In this document: positions 39,752 through 49,025 of the stretch, piece by piece
Layout of the letters: every line of letters starts with the position of its first letter
Position numbering within the stretch: position 1 is the first letter of the stretch
Assembly: GCA_045539925.1 (NCBI GenBank)
Contig: JAZQGH010000173.1
Coordinates: 1-64,000 of the forward strand
DNA length: 64,000 bases
DNA from: SFWF01 sp045539925
Lineage (GTDB): Bacteria; Bacillota; Clostridia; Oscillospirales; Acutalibacteraceae
Reading direction: 5' to 3'
Made by a program: the position numbers and the translations under genes
Notes under the pieces: generated by a model
Told to the model about the DNA's origin: nothing
Databases searched by the model: none
What the model saw: the letters and a program-made list of their open reading frames with translations, nothing else

Positions 39752-40300
39752 ATGTCAAACAGAAAATATTTAAAAGGCTTTGCAAATCTCGGCTTTCTGC
39801 CTGTAACGGCAGATACCGCAGGAGCTTATACAGCAGGGAATACATACACAGCCGTTCCCGGCGCGATTTCTTGTGCTTCCAATAACAACAAAGAGGATTT
39901 TGAGATAAAAGCCGACGATGGAATATGGGACAGCGGTTCGGAATGGGACAGCTCCGAGCTTACGATAGTTATTGCCGAAACCGAGCTTGCTCTGTATGCT
40001 GCTTTGACAGGCTCAACATACAGCAATAATGTTCTTGAAGAATCAACCCTTGATGAAGCGCCGCTCATTGCACTGACATTTTCGGCACTCCAAGCCGACG
40101 GAGGCTACAGACTGTTCAGATACTATTGCTGCCGTTGCACAGACGCTAAGGTATCTCACACAACCAAAGGTCAGAACAAGGACGCTCAGACCTATGAATT
40201 CACCTTCAAGGTTATGCCGAGAAAGCTTGATCAGAATATACGCGGAGTGAAAGATGTCGCAAAAGGCAGCAGCCTGTCCTGGCTTAAATCTATAACCTGA
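39752..40300 (+). CDS. major tail tube protein
   Basis: This 182-residue protein (FANLGFLPVTADTAGAYTAG, IKADDGIWDSGSEWDSSELT, TKGQNKDAQTYEFTFKVMPR) has the pattern of Firmicutes tail tube proteins and lies directly before the tail chaperones. It builds the non-contractile tail tube. Confidence 0.85.
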   Translation: MSNRKYLKGFANLGFLPVTADTAGAYTAGNTYTAVPGAISCASNNNKEDFEIKADDGIWDSGSEWDSSELTIVIAETELALYAALTGSTYSNNVLEESTLDEAPLIALTFSALQADGGYRLFRYYCCRCTDAKVSHTTKGQNKDAQTYEFTFKVMPRKLDQNIRGVKDVAKGSSLSWLKSIT

Positions 40301-40311
40301 GAGGTATGACA

Positions 40312-40803
40312 ATGTTTAAAAATTTCAAGTACAGGGATAAAAGCTTAGAGCTTTCCTTACCTAAAGCAAAAGAGCTTCACGGGGTAAAAATCGTGAAGCT
40401 CCCCATAGCAAGATATTTAGCGGCTGTCAACACTCTTGAAAATCTTCCGCATATCTTTGTCAGTGAATTGATACCCAACGCCGACAGTGCAAAAGATCTT
40501 CTTACAAAGCTTATGAACGGCGACAAGGAATTTATTGAAACTCTGCTGTTTAAAATGCTGACTGTTATTCCCAAAGAGCTTTGCAGGCTTCTTTCCGAGC
40601 TTCTCGGCATACCGGAAGAACGTCTGCTTGATGTAGATTCCAAAAATCCGCTTTCGCTCAACGAGCTTGCAGAGGTACTTATAGCCTTTTGGGAAGAAAA
40701 TGATATGTCTGATTTTTTCGTGAACGTGCGGAGGCTCAGTGTGATGCTGACCGCACTGACACAGACAACAGCCGATACTGGCTCCAAAAATGGCTTGCAG
40801 TAG
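40312..40803 (+). CDS. tail assembly chaperone G
   Basis: This 163-residue protein (YRDKSLELSLPKAKELHGVK, LLSELLGIPEERLLDVDSKN) lies between tail tube and tape measure, the classic chaperone place. The ATG at 40312 is 7 bases after GAGAGG. It carries a slippery heptamer near its end (40713-40719), so a fraction of ribosomes should make the longer GT product. Confidence 0.82.
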   Translation: MFKNFKYRDKSLELSLPKAKELHGVKIVKLPIARYLAAVNTLENLPHIFVSELIPNADSAKDLLTKLMNGDKEFIETLLFKMLTVIPKELCRLLSELLGIPEERLLDVDSKNPLSLNELAEVLIAFWEENDMSDFFVNVRRLSVMLTALTQTTADTGSKNGLQ

Positions 40804-40949
40804 GACAGAGCATAGGAGTTACAAAATCCGAATTGCTTAATGAATATCATTATGATGAATTTGTAGCTATGATGGATGAATACAACGATATGCACAGGCT
40901 TGACAAGGACGAGGACAAGGACGAAGAAGTATTTGCAGAAGACTTTTGA
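40312..40949 (+). CDS. tail assembly chaperone GT fusion by -1 frameshift
   Basis: A -1 slip on T TTT TTC at 40713-40719 joins chaperone G to the overlapping T frame. After the slip the sequence reads RAEAQCDADRTDTDNSRYWL, then QKWLAVGQSIGVTKSELLNE, with an acidic end EEVFAEDF, stop at 40947-40949. The product has about 212 residues. The T frame has no start of its own, which supports production only as a fusion. The GT form is known in lambda-like phages to bind tape measure protein during tail assembly. Confidence 0.82.
40713..40756 (+). promoter_or_regulatory. -1 programmed frameshift signal
   Basis: The heptamer TTTTTTC is in exact X XXY YYZ phase (GAT TTT TTC GTG). Six bases downstream a hairpin starts: GTGCGG (40726-40731) with CCGCAC (40751-40756), and an inner TCAG (40736-40739) with CTGA (40747-40750). 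Slippery site, spacer and hairpin together match the known anatomy of -1 frameshift signals. Confidence 0.82.
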
Positions 40950-40996
40950 TAAAAAATACCGCCTAACCTAAATTTTCGGTCAGGCGGTATCGGTTA

Positions 40997-41398
40997 TTAT
41001 GAGCTTAAGCCGAGCTTTTTAATTAAAGCTTCTTGGAGAACTGAGGAGAAATTCAAATTTTCACGCATTGACATAGTATTGAGCCAGGAAGGAATAGTCA
41101 ATGTCTTTTTTACAGACTTGCTGCTGTACGTTTTTTCGTATTCAACAGGGTCAAAAGCAACCATTGAAACAAACTGACCTTCTTCTGTTTTTATACTTTC
41201 GGGAGATGACGGTTTAGGAATGTTTATATCGTGGTTTGCATATGTTTCCAGGCAAAGTCCAATAGCTTCTGTTATATATTCAACAGCTTCTTCAAAGCTA
41301 TCTCCCTGAGAAACGCAACCTTGAATATCGGGAATCCAGACAGAATAGCCAATGTCCTCTTTTTGGAAAACGGCAGGATAAAAAATCTTTGTACTCAT
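40997..41398 (-). CDS. hicB: HicB-family antitoxin
   Basis: This 133-residue protein has a HicB partial-RNase-H-like domain (YPAVFQKEDIGYSVWIPDIQ, CVSQGDSFEEAVEYITEAIG) and a C-terminal ribbon-helix-helix or helix-turn-helix-like part (TLTIPSWLNTMSMRENLNFS). AGGAGG precedes the ATG. It would neutralise HicA and repress the shared promoter. It is transcribed against the tail operon. Confidence 0.88.
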   Translation of the reverse strand: MSTKIFYPAVFQKEDIGYSVWIPDIQGCVSQGDSFEEAVEYITEAIGLCLETYANHDINIPKPSSPESIKTEEGQFVSMVAFDPVEYEKTYSSKSVKKTLTIPSWLNTMSMRENLNFSSVLQEALIKKLGLSS

Positions 41399-41446
41399 AA
41401 ATATTACCTCCTGTTTTTATATTATATCGCTTCTAAAGGACTTATT

Positions 41447-41629
41447 TTAGCCCTGCTTCTTTAAGAATTTTCTGTTCTGTACCTTTTTTAAATCTTTTGA
41501 ATGCATTGGTACGATAGCACTTCTTTTGCTTTCCGGGTTAAAAAATATTCTGTGAGAACCTTTTTGTCTGTCAAAAATAAAACCGTTTTTCAGCAGAAGC
41601 TTTTCCATTTGCTTTGGTGTCATTGGCAT
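41447..41629 (-). CDS. hicA: HicA-family toxin with frameshifted C-terminus
   Basis: This 60-residue HicA keeps the double-stranded-RNA-binding fold start (MTPKQMEKLLLKNGFIFDRQ), the catalytic-type His of KGSHRIFFN, and MHSKDLKK. After that the frame reads VQNRKFLKKQG, whereas the -/+1 frame reads GTEQKILKEAGLK, the normal HicA ending, with a stop at 41442-41444. The A-run at the junction has six A's where seven would restore it. The toxin may therefore be altered or inactive. GGAAGGAGG lies 9 bases before the ATG. Confidence 0.82.
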   Translation of the reverse strand: MPMTPKQMEKLLLKNGFIFDRQKGSHRIFFNPESKRSAIVPMHSKDLKKVQNRKFLKKQG

Positions 41630-41655
41630 TTGATTAGTCCTCCTTCCTGTAATAC

Positions 41656-41685
41656 ATTATAATACGTGTAACACGTGTCTGTCAA
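41656..41685 (-). promoter_or_regulatory. hicAB promoter with palindromic operator
   Basis: On the minus strand TTGACA (41685-41680) and TATAAT (41661-41656) are 18 bases apart. Between them lies the perfect palindrome ACGTGT-A-ACACGT (41664-41676), an ideal site for autorepression by the HicB DNA-binding domain. Confidence 0.78.
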
Positions 41686-41742
41686 TACTTTTAGCGCAGA
41701 TTTTTTATTTTTTTTATTTTAAAACGAAACGCAGGTGAATTT

Positions 41743-44700
41743 ATGCCGAATGAAATCGAAGTCGCAAGGCTTGTTGCAAGTATAGACGCAAATACCGATG
41801 GTCTTGAGGAAGGTGTAAAGCAGTCCGAAAAATCATTACAGAAGCTCAATAAGGCTCTTGTTGACAATCAATATAAACAAAAGGACTGCAACAAAACTAT
41901 TTCCGATGCAAGAAGAGAGTTAAAAAATATAGAAAAGGAAATAGGCGAAAATAAAAAAGCAAACGAAGATCAAAAAAAGAGAATTGAAGAACTGAATAAT
42001 ACTATTGAAGACGAAAAGCTGAAGCTTTCGAAACTGAAAACAGAACAGGCAGGTCTAAGACAGGTTATTTCCGAAACGAGCAAGGAAATTTTAAACAACA
42101 ATAATCAATGGACAATCCTTAAAGGCACCCTTGCAAATTTAGCGTCTGACGGACTTCAAAAAGTCGGCTCTAAGTTACTTGAAATAGGCAGAGGCATTAT
42201 CCAAACAGGCGAACAATTCACAGCTTCAATGTCAGAGGTGCAGGCAATATCGGGAGCAACGGGAGAGCAGCTTAAACAGCTTGAAGAAGCAGCAAGGCTT
42301 TATGGTTCAACAACTAAGTTTTCCGCGAATGAAGCGGCTGACGCGCTTAAATATATGGCTCTTGCAGGCTGGGACGCTCAGACCTCAATATCGGCATTGC
42401 CGGGTGTTCTTGACCTTGCGGCAGCTTCGGGAATGGGACTTGCACAGGCTTCGGATATGGTAACGGATTATCTTTCGGCTTTCGGTATGGAAGCTTCTCA
42501 GGCTTCATATTTTTCCGATTTGCTTACATATGCGCAGGGTAATTCAAATACATCGGCAGAGCAATTAGGAGAAGCCTATCGCAATTGTGCGGCAAACCTT
42601 AATGCGGCAGGACAGGATATTGAAACAGTCACATCAATGCTTGAAGCTATGGCAAATCAGGGCTTAAAAGGTTCACAGTCGGGTACGGTGCTTACGGCGG
42701 TTATGCGTGATATTACAAGCAAGATGGAGGACGGAGCGGTAAAAATAGGAAATGTCTCCGTTGCCGTACAGGACGCAGAGGGTAATTTCCGCGACCTTAC
42801 GGATATAATGACCGATGTTTCAAAAGCTGTTGACGGAATGGGTACGGCAACACGCGCTACGGCACTTTCAAGCGTTTTTACGGAAGAATCCATAAAGGGT
42901 GTTAATCTCATACTTAATGAGGGCGTTGATAAAATAGCGGACTATGAATCTGCACTCAGAAGCTCTACAGGGGCAGCAAGTGAAGCTGCTAAGGTTATGA
43001 ATGATAATCTGTCGGGCGATATAAAGAATATGCAGAGCGCCTTTGATGAGCTTAAGCTTAAGATATATGAAGGCGCGGAAAGTCCTCTCAGAAGCCTTGT
43101 ACAGACGATAACAAAGAGCGGTGTGCCTGCTTTGGAATCTATTATTGATAACCTTGATAAGGTTATTCCGGTTATTGTAGGCGCTGCGACGGCAATGGGT
43201 ACAATGAAAGCTTCCCTTGCTATCGGAAAACTGATATATGATTTATCGGGCGGTATGAAAAATCTCACATTCACTACACAGGCACAGACAGTTGCAACGC
43301 AGGCACAAACTGTTGCAACAGAAGCACAGACAGTTGCGACAGAGGGTGCAACTGTTGCAACACACGGTTTGAATGCTGCAATGGCTGCCAACGTTATCGG
43401 TCTTGTTTTAAGTGGGGTTATGGCTCTTGTCAGTGCGCTGGGCTCTTATGCTATAATGTCAGGCTCTGCTTCCGAAGCTACGGAAAATTACACAGACTGT
43501 CTTGAAGAGCTTAATAAGGCAAATGAAACCGCTAAAGAAAATATGGCTTCTGCTAAAGAAGAGGCAGCAAATATACAAGCGCTTGCAGCTGAATATGATG
43601 AGCTGCGGAATCAAGCTTCACTTACGGCAGGAGAAAAGGAACGTCTTGATGGTATTGCTTCACAGCTTGCCGATACGCTTGGCACTACCACAGAAGCGCT
43701 AAAGGATAAAAACGGGGCTTATATGGATATATCATCTTCCATTGATGATTATATAGACAAGCTCATTGAACAGGCTGAATATGAAGCTTATGCCGATAAA
43801 ATAAGAGCGGCAGCGGTTGACAGAATGAACGCTGAGGACAGTTTGAAGGCGGCTCAGAAAAGGCGCGATGATGCTCAAAAGGCATTGGATGATTCAGGAT
43901 TACAACAATTGGCTAATGCCGCCGAAGAAAACGGATATACACTCGGAGGGCGCCAAAAGGAAGAACTTCAAGAGCTTAAAGGAGCGCTTGAACAAGCAGA
44001 AAAAGAAGTGCATAAATTCGAGGTTGCTTACGGCTATGCCAACGCCGAATTAGAAGTAGCCCAGGAAAAAATCAAAGAGCTCGGAAATGCCACAGACGAT
44101 ACATCGGACAGTACCCTAAGCGCGGAAGAGGCTACCGAGAATTATAATAAAAAGCTTAATGAGTATGAGGATCTTCTCACAAATGCAGATGACGCGCTCA
44201 AAAACACAACAGATGAACAATCTTCGCTTAAGCAGGAGCTGACGGACGCCAACAAAGCTCTTGACGAAAACAAAAAGCTTATTAAGGACGAAACGGAAAA
44301 TCTCAAAAAGCTTATTGATGAGCAGTCTAAATGTAATACCGAGACAGAGGACGGCAAAAATAAATACAAAGATCTCCAAGAGAAGATAGATAAATCAAGC
44401 TCGACACTTTCAGTGTATATCGACAAGCAAAAGGAACTCGGTCAAAATGTCAGTAATGTAAAGACAAAAATTGAACAAGCCGCCGAAGCCTCGAAAACGC
44501 TTGATGAAAAGCTCGCTGAGCTTTCAAAGCAATCAAATTCGCTCCGTTCGGAAATGAACAGCCTTGCAAGCTCTGTCAAGCAGCTTGAAAAGGGTGAAGC
44601 TCTCAGTCTTGATACTATTCTGTCGCTAATAGAGAAATATCCCGAATATACGGATCAACTCGTATCGGCGGCAGGAAACGCGGACCTGCAAAAGAAAGCT

Positions 44701-46536
44701 CTTGAAGCTCTTTTTAATGCCAAAAAGAATGAATATCTCCTCGCTCAGCAGGCAGCGATTGATAAAATCAAGGCAAGCAATGAAGAAACAAAAGCAGTTG
44801 TCAAGAATGTGGAAATGCAAATCAGAGTATATGAAATGCTCGGAGGAATAGTAGGAGCAGTAGCTACAGCTTCCGCTATTGCAAATATAGCCCTGCTGAA
44901 CACTCAAATATCAGAGGCGGAAAGGCAAATAGCCGCTCTTGAAAAAAGAAAGGCTTTTGCAGAGAGTTTGAGCGCCGGCAGCTTCAGTAATAACAATTCT
45001 GCTTCTTCTTCATCTTCTTCAAAAAGCTCCGGAGGTTCAAGCGGGGCAAGCAAGAGCACCACTACCTACACCACAAGCGGCAGAGGGGTAAACGGTGTTG
45101 AGGGTAACTCATATGCACAGTCAAGAATGAAGTGGATCGAACGCGTCCGCAATCTTGAAAAAATGACGTTGAGCGAAGAAATAAAGGAGCTTGAAACACT
45201 TAGAAGGCGTACAGATCTGACCTATGAAGAAATGTATGAAATAGATCTTAAGCTGTATAAGGACAGACAAAAGCTGCTTGAAGAAGATAAATCTTCCCGC
45301 CAATCCGCCCTACAGGCTGAATATGACAGGATAGATAAGCTTGTAAAGCGAAATCTGATAAGTGCAAGAGAAGAAATACGGTTGCTTGAAAATATTGCAA
45401 AAAAATATAAGCTGACTACCGAACAGAAAATTGCTCTTGAAGAAAAGCTCTATGAGAAAAAACAGCAGTTAAGGGATAAGGAAATATCTGCACTTGATAA
45501 GCTTGGTGATGCCGTAGTTACTGCACTCAAAAACAAGTATGAGCAGCAGAAGCAGCTTGAAGAAAAGCGTATTGATGAATCAATCGAAAGCTGGAAGAAA
45601 TGGGAAGACAGTACAGTCAATGCCATTCAGGGTCAGATCGACGCACTTGATGAGCTTAAGAAGACCCACGAGGAGGAAAATGCCCGTGAGGAATACGAGC
45701 ATAAGCGTCAGGTTCTTGAGCTTCAAAAGCGTTATGAAAAGGATGACTTTAACCGCAAGCAGATACAAAAGCAGATTGCAGCACTCGACAAGGAAGAAAA
45801 TGAACGTCTTGCAAATCTCGAAATTGAGGAAAGAAAAAAGGCTCTGCAAGAACAGCAGGAAGCTGTAAGAAAGCTATCATCGGATAATCAGACAAGGCTT
45901 GAAAACGGTAAGTCTGACATTTCTGCAAAGTATGATAAGTATCTGAACGACTTTGCTTTACAGGGTGAAGCAAGAAACTTCATACTCAACAATTCTTCAT
46001 CTCAGATAACAAGTCTTATTAACCGATATGCTTCCGATTATGAAATGCTTGGTACTTCATTGGGTGAAAGTCTGTATCAGGGTATAAGCAAGAAAGTTGA
46101 TAATATAATCAAATATGTTGACAATATCACCCTTGCAACAGATACAATGAGCGAAAAAGCAAAGGCAGCTTTTGAACTGAAAAACAACTCAGCTTCAGTT
46201 CAGCGGCAGGCAGATTATCTGCAAAAATTGATACCGTCAGCATCAAGTTCAGCACAGAAAATAAATTCTGTAATAAATGATTTTGCTTCAAAAATAGATT
46301 ACTTTTCATCGGGTGTGTCGGCTTACAAGCAAAGACTTGCCGTCACAGCCAATGCAGCGGCAGATAAATATTACCGGACGAAGAATCAGTATTACAGCAA
46401 TACAAATTCCACTAAGAATGACAGCAAGACCGTAAATGTGTATCTGACAGCTAATTTTAACGATAAGGTTGACAGTCCTGTTAAGGTCAAACGTCAGCTT
46501 GAAAGCTTCGGATACGAAATTGCTAAACAAATCTGA
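41743..46536 (+). CDS. phage tail tape measure protein
   Basis: This 1597-residue protein begins with a coiled coil (about 20-115), then a TP901-type tape measure core (AQGNSNTSAEQLGEAYRNCA, ANQGLKGSQSGTVLTAVMRD), hydrophobic helices (about 545-580 and 1025-1055), further long coiled coils (about 580-960 and 1130-1420) and an Asn/Ser-rich tail. Length sets tail length; by the usual 1.5 Å per residue the tail would be near 200-240 nm, an inference. CAGGTG precedes the ATG. Repeated VATQAQTVATEAQTVATE units near residue 510-535 are short tandem duplications. Confidence 0.93.
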   Translation: MPNEIEVARLVASIDANTDGLEEGVKQSEKSLQKLNKALVDNQYKQKDCNKTISDARRELKNIEKEIGENKKANEDQKKRIEELNNTIEDEKLKLSKLKTEQAGLRQVISETSKEILNNNNQWTILKGTLANLASDGLQKVGSKLLEIGRGIIQTGEQFTASMSEVQAISGATGEQLKQLEEAARLYGSTTKFSANEAADALKYMALAGWDAQTSISALPGVLDLAAASGMGLAQASDMVTDYLSAFGMEASQASYFSDLLTYAQGNSNTSAEQLGEAYRNCAANLNAAGQDIETVTSMLEAMANQGLKGSQSGTVLTAVMRDITSKMEDGAVKIGNVSVAVQDAEGNFRDLTDIMTDVSKAVDGMGTATRATALSSVFTEESIKGVNLILNEGVDKIADYESALRSSTGAASEAAKVMNDNLSGDIKNMQSAFDELKLKIYEGAESPLRSLVQTITKSGVPALESIIDNLDKVIPVIVGAATAMGTMKASLAIGKLIYDLSGGMKNLTFTTQAQTVATQAQTVATEAQTVATEGATVATHGLNAAMAANVIGLVLSGVMALVSALGSYAIMSGSASEATENYTDCLEELNKANETAKENMASAKEEAANIQALAAEYDELRNQASLTAGEKERLDGIASQLADTLGTTTEALKDKNGAYMDISSSIDDYIDKLIEQAEYEAYADKIRAAAVDRMNAEDSLKAAQKRRDDAQKALDDSGLQQLANAAEENGYTLGGRQKEELQELKGALEQAEKEVHKFEVAYGYANAELEVAQEKIKELGNATDDTSDSTLSAEEATENYNKKLNEYEDLLTNADDALKNTTDEQSSLKQELTDANKALDENKKLIKDETENLKKLIDEQSKCNTETEDGKNKYKDLQEKIDKSSSTLSVYIDKQKELGQNVSNVKTKIEQAAEASKTLDEKLAELSKQSNSLRSEMNSLASSVKQLEKGEALSLDTILSLIEKYPEYTDQLVSAAGNADLQKKALEALFNAKKNEYLLAQQAAIDKIKASNEETKAVVKNVEMQIRVYEMLGGIVGAVATASAIANIALLNTQISEAERQIAALEKRKAFAESLSAGSFSNNNSASSSSSSKSSGGSSGASKSTTTYTTSGRGVNGVEGNSYAQSRMKWIERVRNLEKMTLSEEIKELETLRRRTDLTYEEMYEIDLKLYKDRQKLLEEDKSSRQSALQAEYDRIDKLVKRNLISAREEIRLLENIAKKYKLTTEQKIALEEKLYEKKQQLRDKEISALDKLGDAVVTALKNKYEQQKQLEEKRIDESIESWKKWEDSTVNAIQGQIDALDELKKTHEEENAREEYEHKRQVLELQKRYEKDDFNRKQIQKQIAALDKEENERLANLEIEERKKALQEQQEAVRKLSSDNQTRLENGKSDISAKYDKYLNDFALQGEARNFILNNSSSQITSLINRYASDYEMLGTSLGESLYQGISKKVDNIIKYVDNITLATDTMSEKAKAAFELKNNSASVQRQADYLQKLIPSASSSAQKINSVINDFASKIDYFSSGVSAYKQRLAVTANAAADKYYRTKNQYYSNTNSTKNDSKTVNVYLTANFNDKVDSPVKVKRQLESFGYEIAKQI

Positions 46537-46545
46537 GGTGATTTA

Positions 46546-47415
46546 ATGCAAAAAATTATTTATGTCCCTCCGGGCGGCGACTTTGACGATGCGGAGAAGA
46601 GGATAGTCCTTGCGGCAGAAGAACCGTTCATACTTGAGGAGATCAGCGGTATTGGCGGAGTTGAGGCGGATATAATCAGTTCAGAGGTTGTCGGGATGGA
46701 CGGAGAATATTTTCAGGGCTGTAAGCAAAATTCCCGACCGATAAAGTGTAAGCTATGGGTGGACGGAAAAAACAGAGCCGATATGTATTCACAGCGAATG
46801 CGTCTTATCGGTATGCTTCGTCCTTCATCCGAGCAGGGGACTCTTTACTATGAGAATGATCATATTTCTGTAAAAATAAAGGCTGTTCCGCAGCTGCCTC
46901 CGGATTTTAAGGAACGCATCAGAAATTATAACGGTGCAGAAATTCAATTTTATTGCTGTTCTCCCCAGTGGCAAAGTCTTGAAGAGAAGAAGGCGGATAT
47001 TGCCTATATTCCCGGCAGCGGGTTTACCTTTCCAAGAACCTTAAACAGCATAAGGTTTATTTATATGAAGGATACAGTGACGATAGACTACAAAGGTACG
47101 GCACCTACACCCGTCATAATTACGGTAGAGGGTCCTTCCGAAACACCGGCTATAACCAATGAAACTACAGGCAAAACCATTATGCTTACGAGATCTCTTT
47201 TATCAGGAGAGCTGCTTGTTATCAATACTGAACGCGGAAACAAGAGTGTAAGCCTGTACAGCGGTGATACAGTGACTGACGCATTCGGTTATCTTTCCCC
47301 GATGTCAGTCTTCTGGGAGCTTAAACCGGGACTTAACCGTATTGTTTACGGCAACGGCGGTACGGCACAAACAAGCGTACATATCAGGTATTATGAGCGT
47401 TATTCGGGGGTGTGA
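46546..47415 (+). CDS. distal tail protein (Dit, siphovirus tail family)
   Basis: This 289-residue protein has the siphovirus_tail pattern (IVLAAEEPFILEEISGIGGV, RPIKCKLWVDGKNRADMYSQ, RNYNGAEIQFYCCSPQW) and a beta-sandwich C-terminal half. It follows the tape measure by 9 bases, the standard Dit position at the tail tip. Confidence 0.82.
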   Translation: MQKIIYVPPGGDFDDAEKRIVLAAEEPFILEEISGIGGVEADIISSEVVGMDGEYFQGCKQNSRPIKCKLWVDGKNRADMYSQRMRLIGMLRPSSEQGTLYYENDHISVKIKAVPQLPPDFKERIRNYNGAEIQFYCCSPQWQSLEEKKADIAYIPGSGFTFPRTLNSIRFIYMKDTVTIDYKGTAPTPVIITVEGPSETPAITNETTGKTIMLTRSLLSGELLVINTERGNKSVSLYSGDTVTDAFGYLSPMSVFWELKPGLNRIVYGNGGTAQTSVHIRYYERYSGV

Positions 47416-47417
47416 TA

Positions 47418-48572
47418 ATGGGATGTCCGTACATAAAAGTTATGAGTTTTGAGCTTGAATTGCTAAGTGAGCTTGATCTGATCACTTCACTTGACTTCTG
47501 CCGCTCCTGGCAGGGAACAGGCGACTTTACCTTTTCTGTTATCGGCTATGATAAAAATGTTCTCAGAAAGAACAACATCATAATGCTTGGCAATGATCCT
47601 CATAAAGCCGGAATTATACGTAAAGTAACACCCATATCGGATAAACGCGGAGTTATCACTGAGGTGTCGGGACAAACCCTGAACGGCTTTACAAGTCAGA
47701 GAATGCTTCTTCCTCTTGAAAACAACAACGGTTATTTTTCAGTGCCTCATCAGTCATTGCATATTGATTCCTATGCGGAAAAGATAATCAAGACCTGTAT
47801 TTCATCTTGTCTCGGGTCTGATGCTGACGCAGGCAGACAGCTTGCCGATTCAAACGGAAGACTTTTGCTGAGCATTGCAGCCGACCGACAAAGAGGCTAT
47901 CCTACGGAGTGGGGCTGCCGATATACGCAGCTTGACGAGGAATTACAAGCTATCTGTGAATACTGTGACTGCGGCTATGAGATCTATATAGACTTTGAAA
48001 ACAAGCGGTATGTAGCTGAATTTCTGTCCGGTGTAAACAGAAGTGCTTATAATTCTTTCGGCAACAGTTTTGTTGTACTATCAAAAGATTTTGAGAGTGT
48101 TGAAAACGTACAGTATACGGAAGACTACAGCTCATACAAAAACCTTGCCTACTGCGGCGGAGCAGGTGAAGGTGAAAACAGGGCTGTAATTGCCGTGACA
48201 AACGAAGCCTCAATGCCTTCGGGAATAGACCGGTTTGAAACCTTTATCGACTGCGGTTCTCTCGAAATATCGGAAACAGAAACGGCGTTGTCACTGGGTG
48301 AAACCGGCAGACATAAGCTTGAGGAATATGATTATATCCAAAGTCTGAACGCGGTAATATCACAAGGCGGCGCATTCAGATACGGTCAGCACTGGGATCT
48401 GGGAGATCTGGTAACTATAAGGGATGATGAGCTTGGACTTATGCAGAACATCCGTATATCTGAGGTTATTGAAAGCTATGAGCCTGAAAGCTCAACAATA
48501 TCGGTAACCTTAGGCAAACCGCCGAAGAGAATAAAACGCGCGATAAGAACTATCAGAAACGAGGTGAGATAA
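47418..48572 (+). CDS. tail tip protein (Gp37/Tal-like)
   Basis: This 384-residue protein (IKVMSFELELLSELDLITSL, QGTGDFTFSVIGYD, GCRYTQLDEELQAICEYCDC) fits the Gp37-like/siphovirus tail-associated family placed after Dit. No peptidase domain is visible. ATG 47418 follows the Dit stop by two bases. Confidence 0.75.
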   Translation: MGCPYIKVMSFELELLSELDLITSLDFCRSWQGTGDFTFSVIGYDKNVLRKNNIIMLGNDPHKAGIIRKVTPISDKRGVITEVSGQTLNGFTSQRMLLPLENNNGYFSVPHQSLHIDSYAEKIIKTCISSCLGSDADAGRQLADSNGRLLLSIAADRQRGYPTEWGCRYTQLDEELQAICEYCDCGYEIYIDFENKRYVAEFLSGVNRSAYNSFGNSFVVLSKDFESVENVQYTEDYSSYKNLAYCGGAGEGENRAVIAVTNEASMPSGIDRFETFIDCGSLEISETETALSLGETGRHKLEEYDYIQSLNAVISQGGAFRYGQHWDLGDLVTIRDDELGLMQNIRISEVIESYEPESSTISVTLGKPPKRIKRAIRTIRNEVR

Positions 48573-49024
48573 TGGCGGAAACATATGGTTTTTATGACAG
48601 TAAGGACGATGACGAAAGAATATACACTGCTGATGATTTTAATAACGTTCTTGCACAGCTTTTTACGGACGGTGTTGCCGGCGGCGACAATTCACTGAAA
48701 TCCGGACGTGACGGCTTTAATCTGACAGTCAGTGCAGGATGTGCAATCATAAGCGGTCACTGGTACATCAATGATTCAAGTAAAACTCTCAGAGCTTCTG
48801 CACCGTCTTCCGGAGTAAGATATGACAGAGTGGTTCTGAGAATGTTCCTGAATCAGAATAAAATAGCACTTGTCATAAGACAAGGCACAAGCACCGCACC
48901 TCCGGAGCTGAACAATAACAGCAGCTTCAGAGAAATTTCTGTAAGTCAATTATTAGTATCGACATCCGGAATACAATCCGTAACAGATGAAAGACATTTT
49001 ATAACCTTACGAGGAGGAATTTGA
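48572..49024 (+). CDS. tail fibre/baseplate accessory protein
   Basis: This 150-residue protein (YGFYDSKDDDERIYTADDFN, GFNLTVSAGCAIISGHWYIN, VRYDRVVLRMFLNQNKIALV) shows the pattern of Firmicutes phage proteins that link the tail tip to receptor-binding proteins. It overlaps the upstream stop by one base. The function is inferred from position. Confidence 0.65.
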   Translation: MAETYGFYDSKDDDERIYTADDFNNVLAQLFTDGVAGGDNSLKSGRDGFNLTVSAGCAIISGHWYINDSSKTLRASAPSSGVRYDRVVLRMFLNQNKIALVIRQGTSTAPPELNNNSSFREISVSQLLVSTSGIQSVTDERHFITLRGGI

Positions 49025-49025
49025 T

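Noticed and set aside
43243..43391. Short tandem repeats in the tape measure gene as a separate element
   Set aside because: They encode in-frame QTVAT(E/Q)A units of the tape measure protein and need no other explanation.
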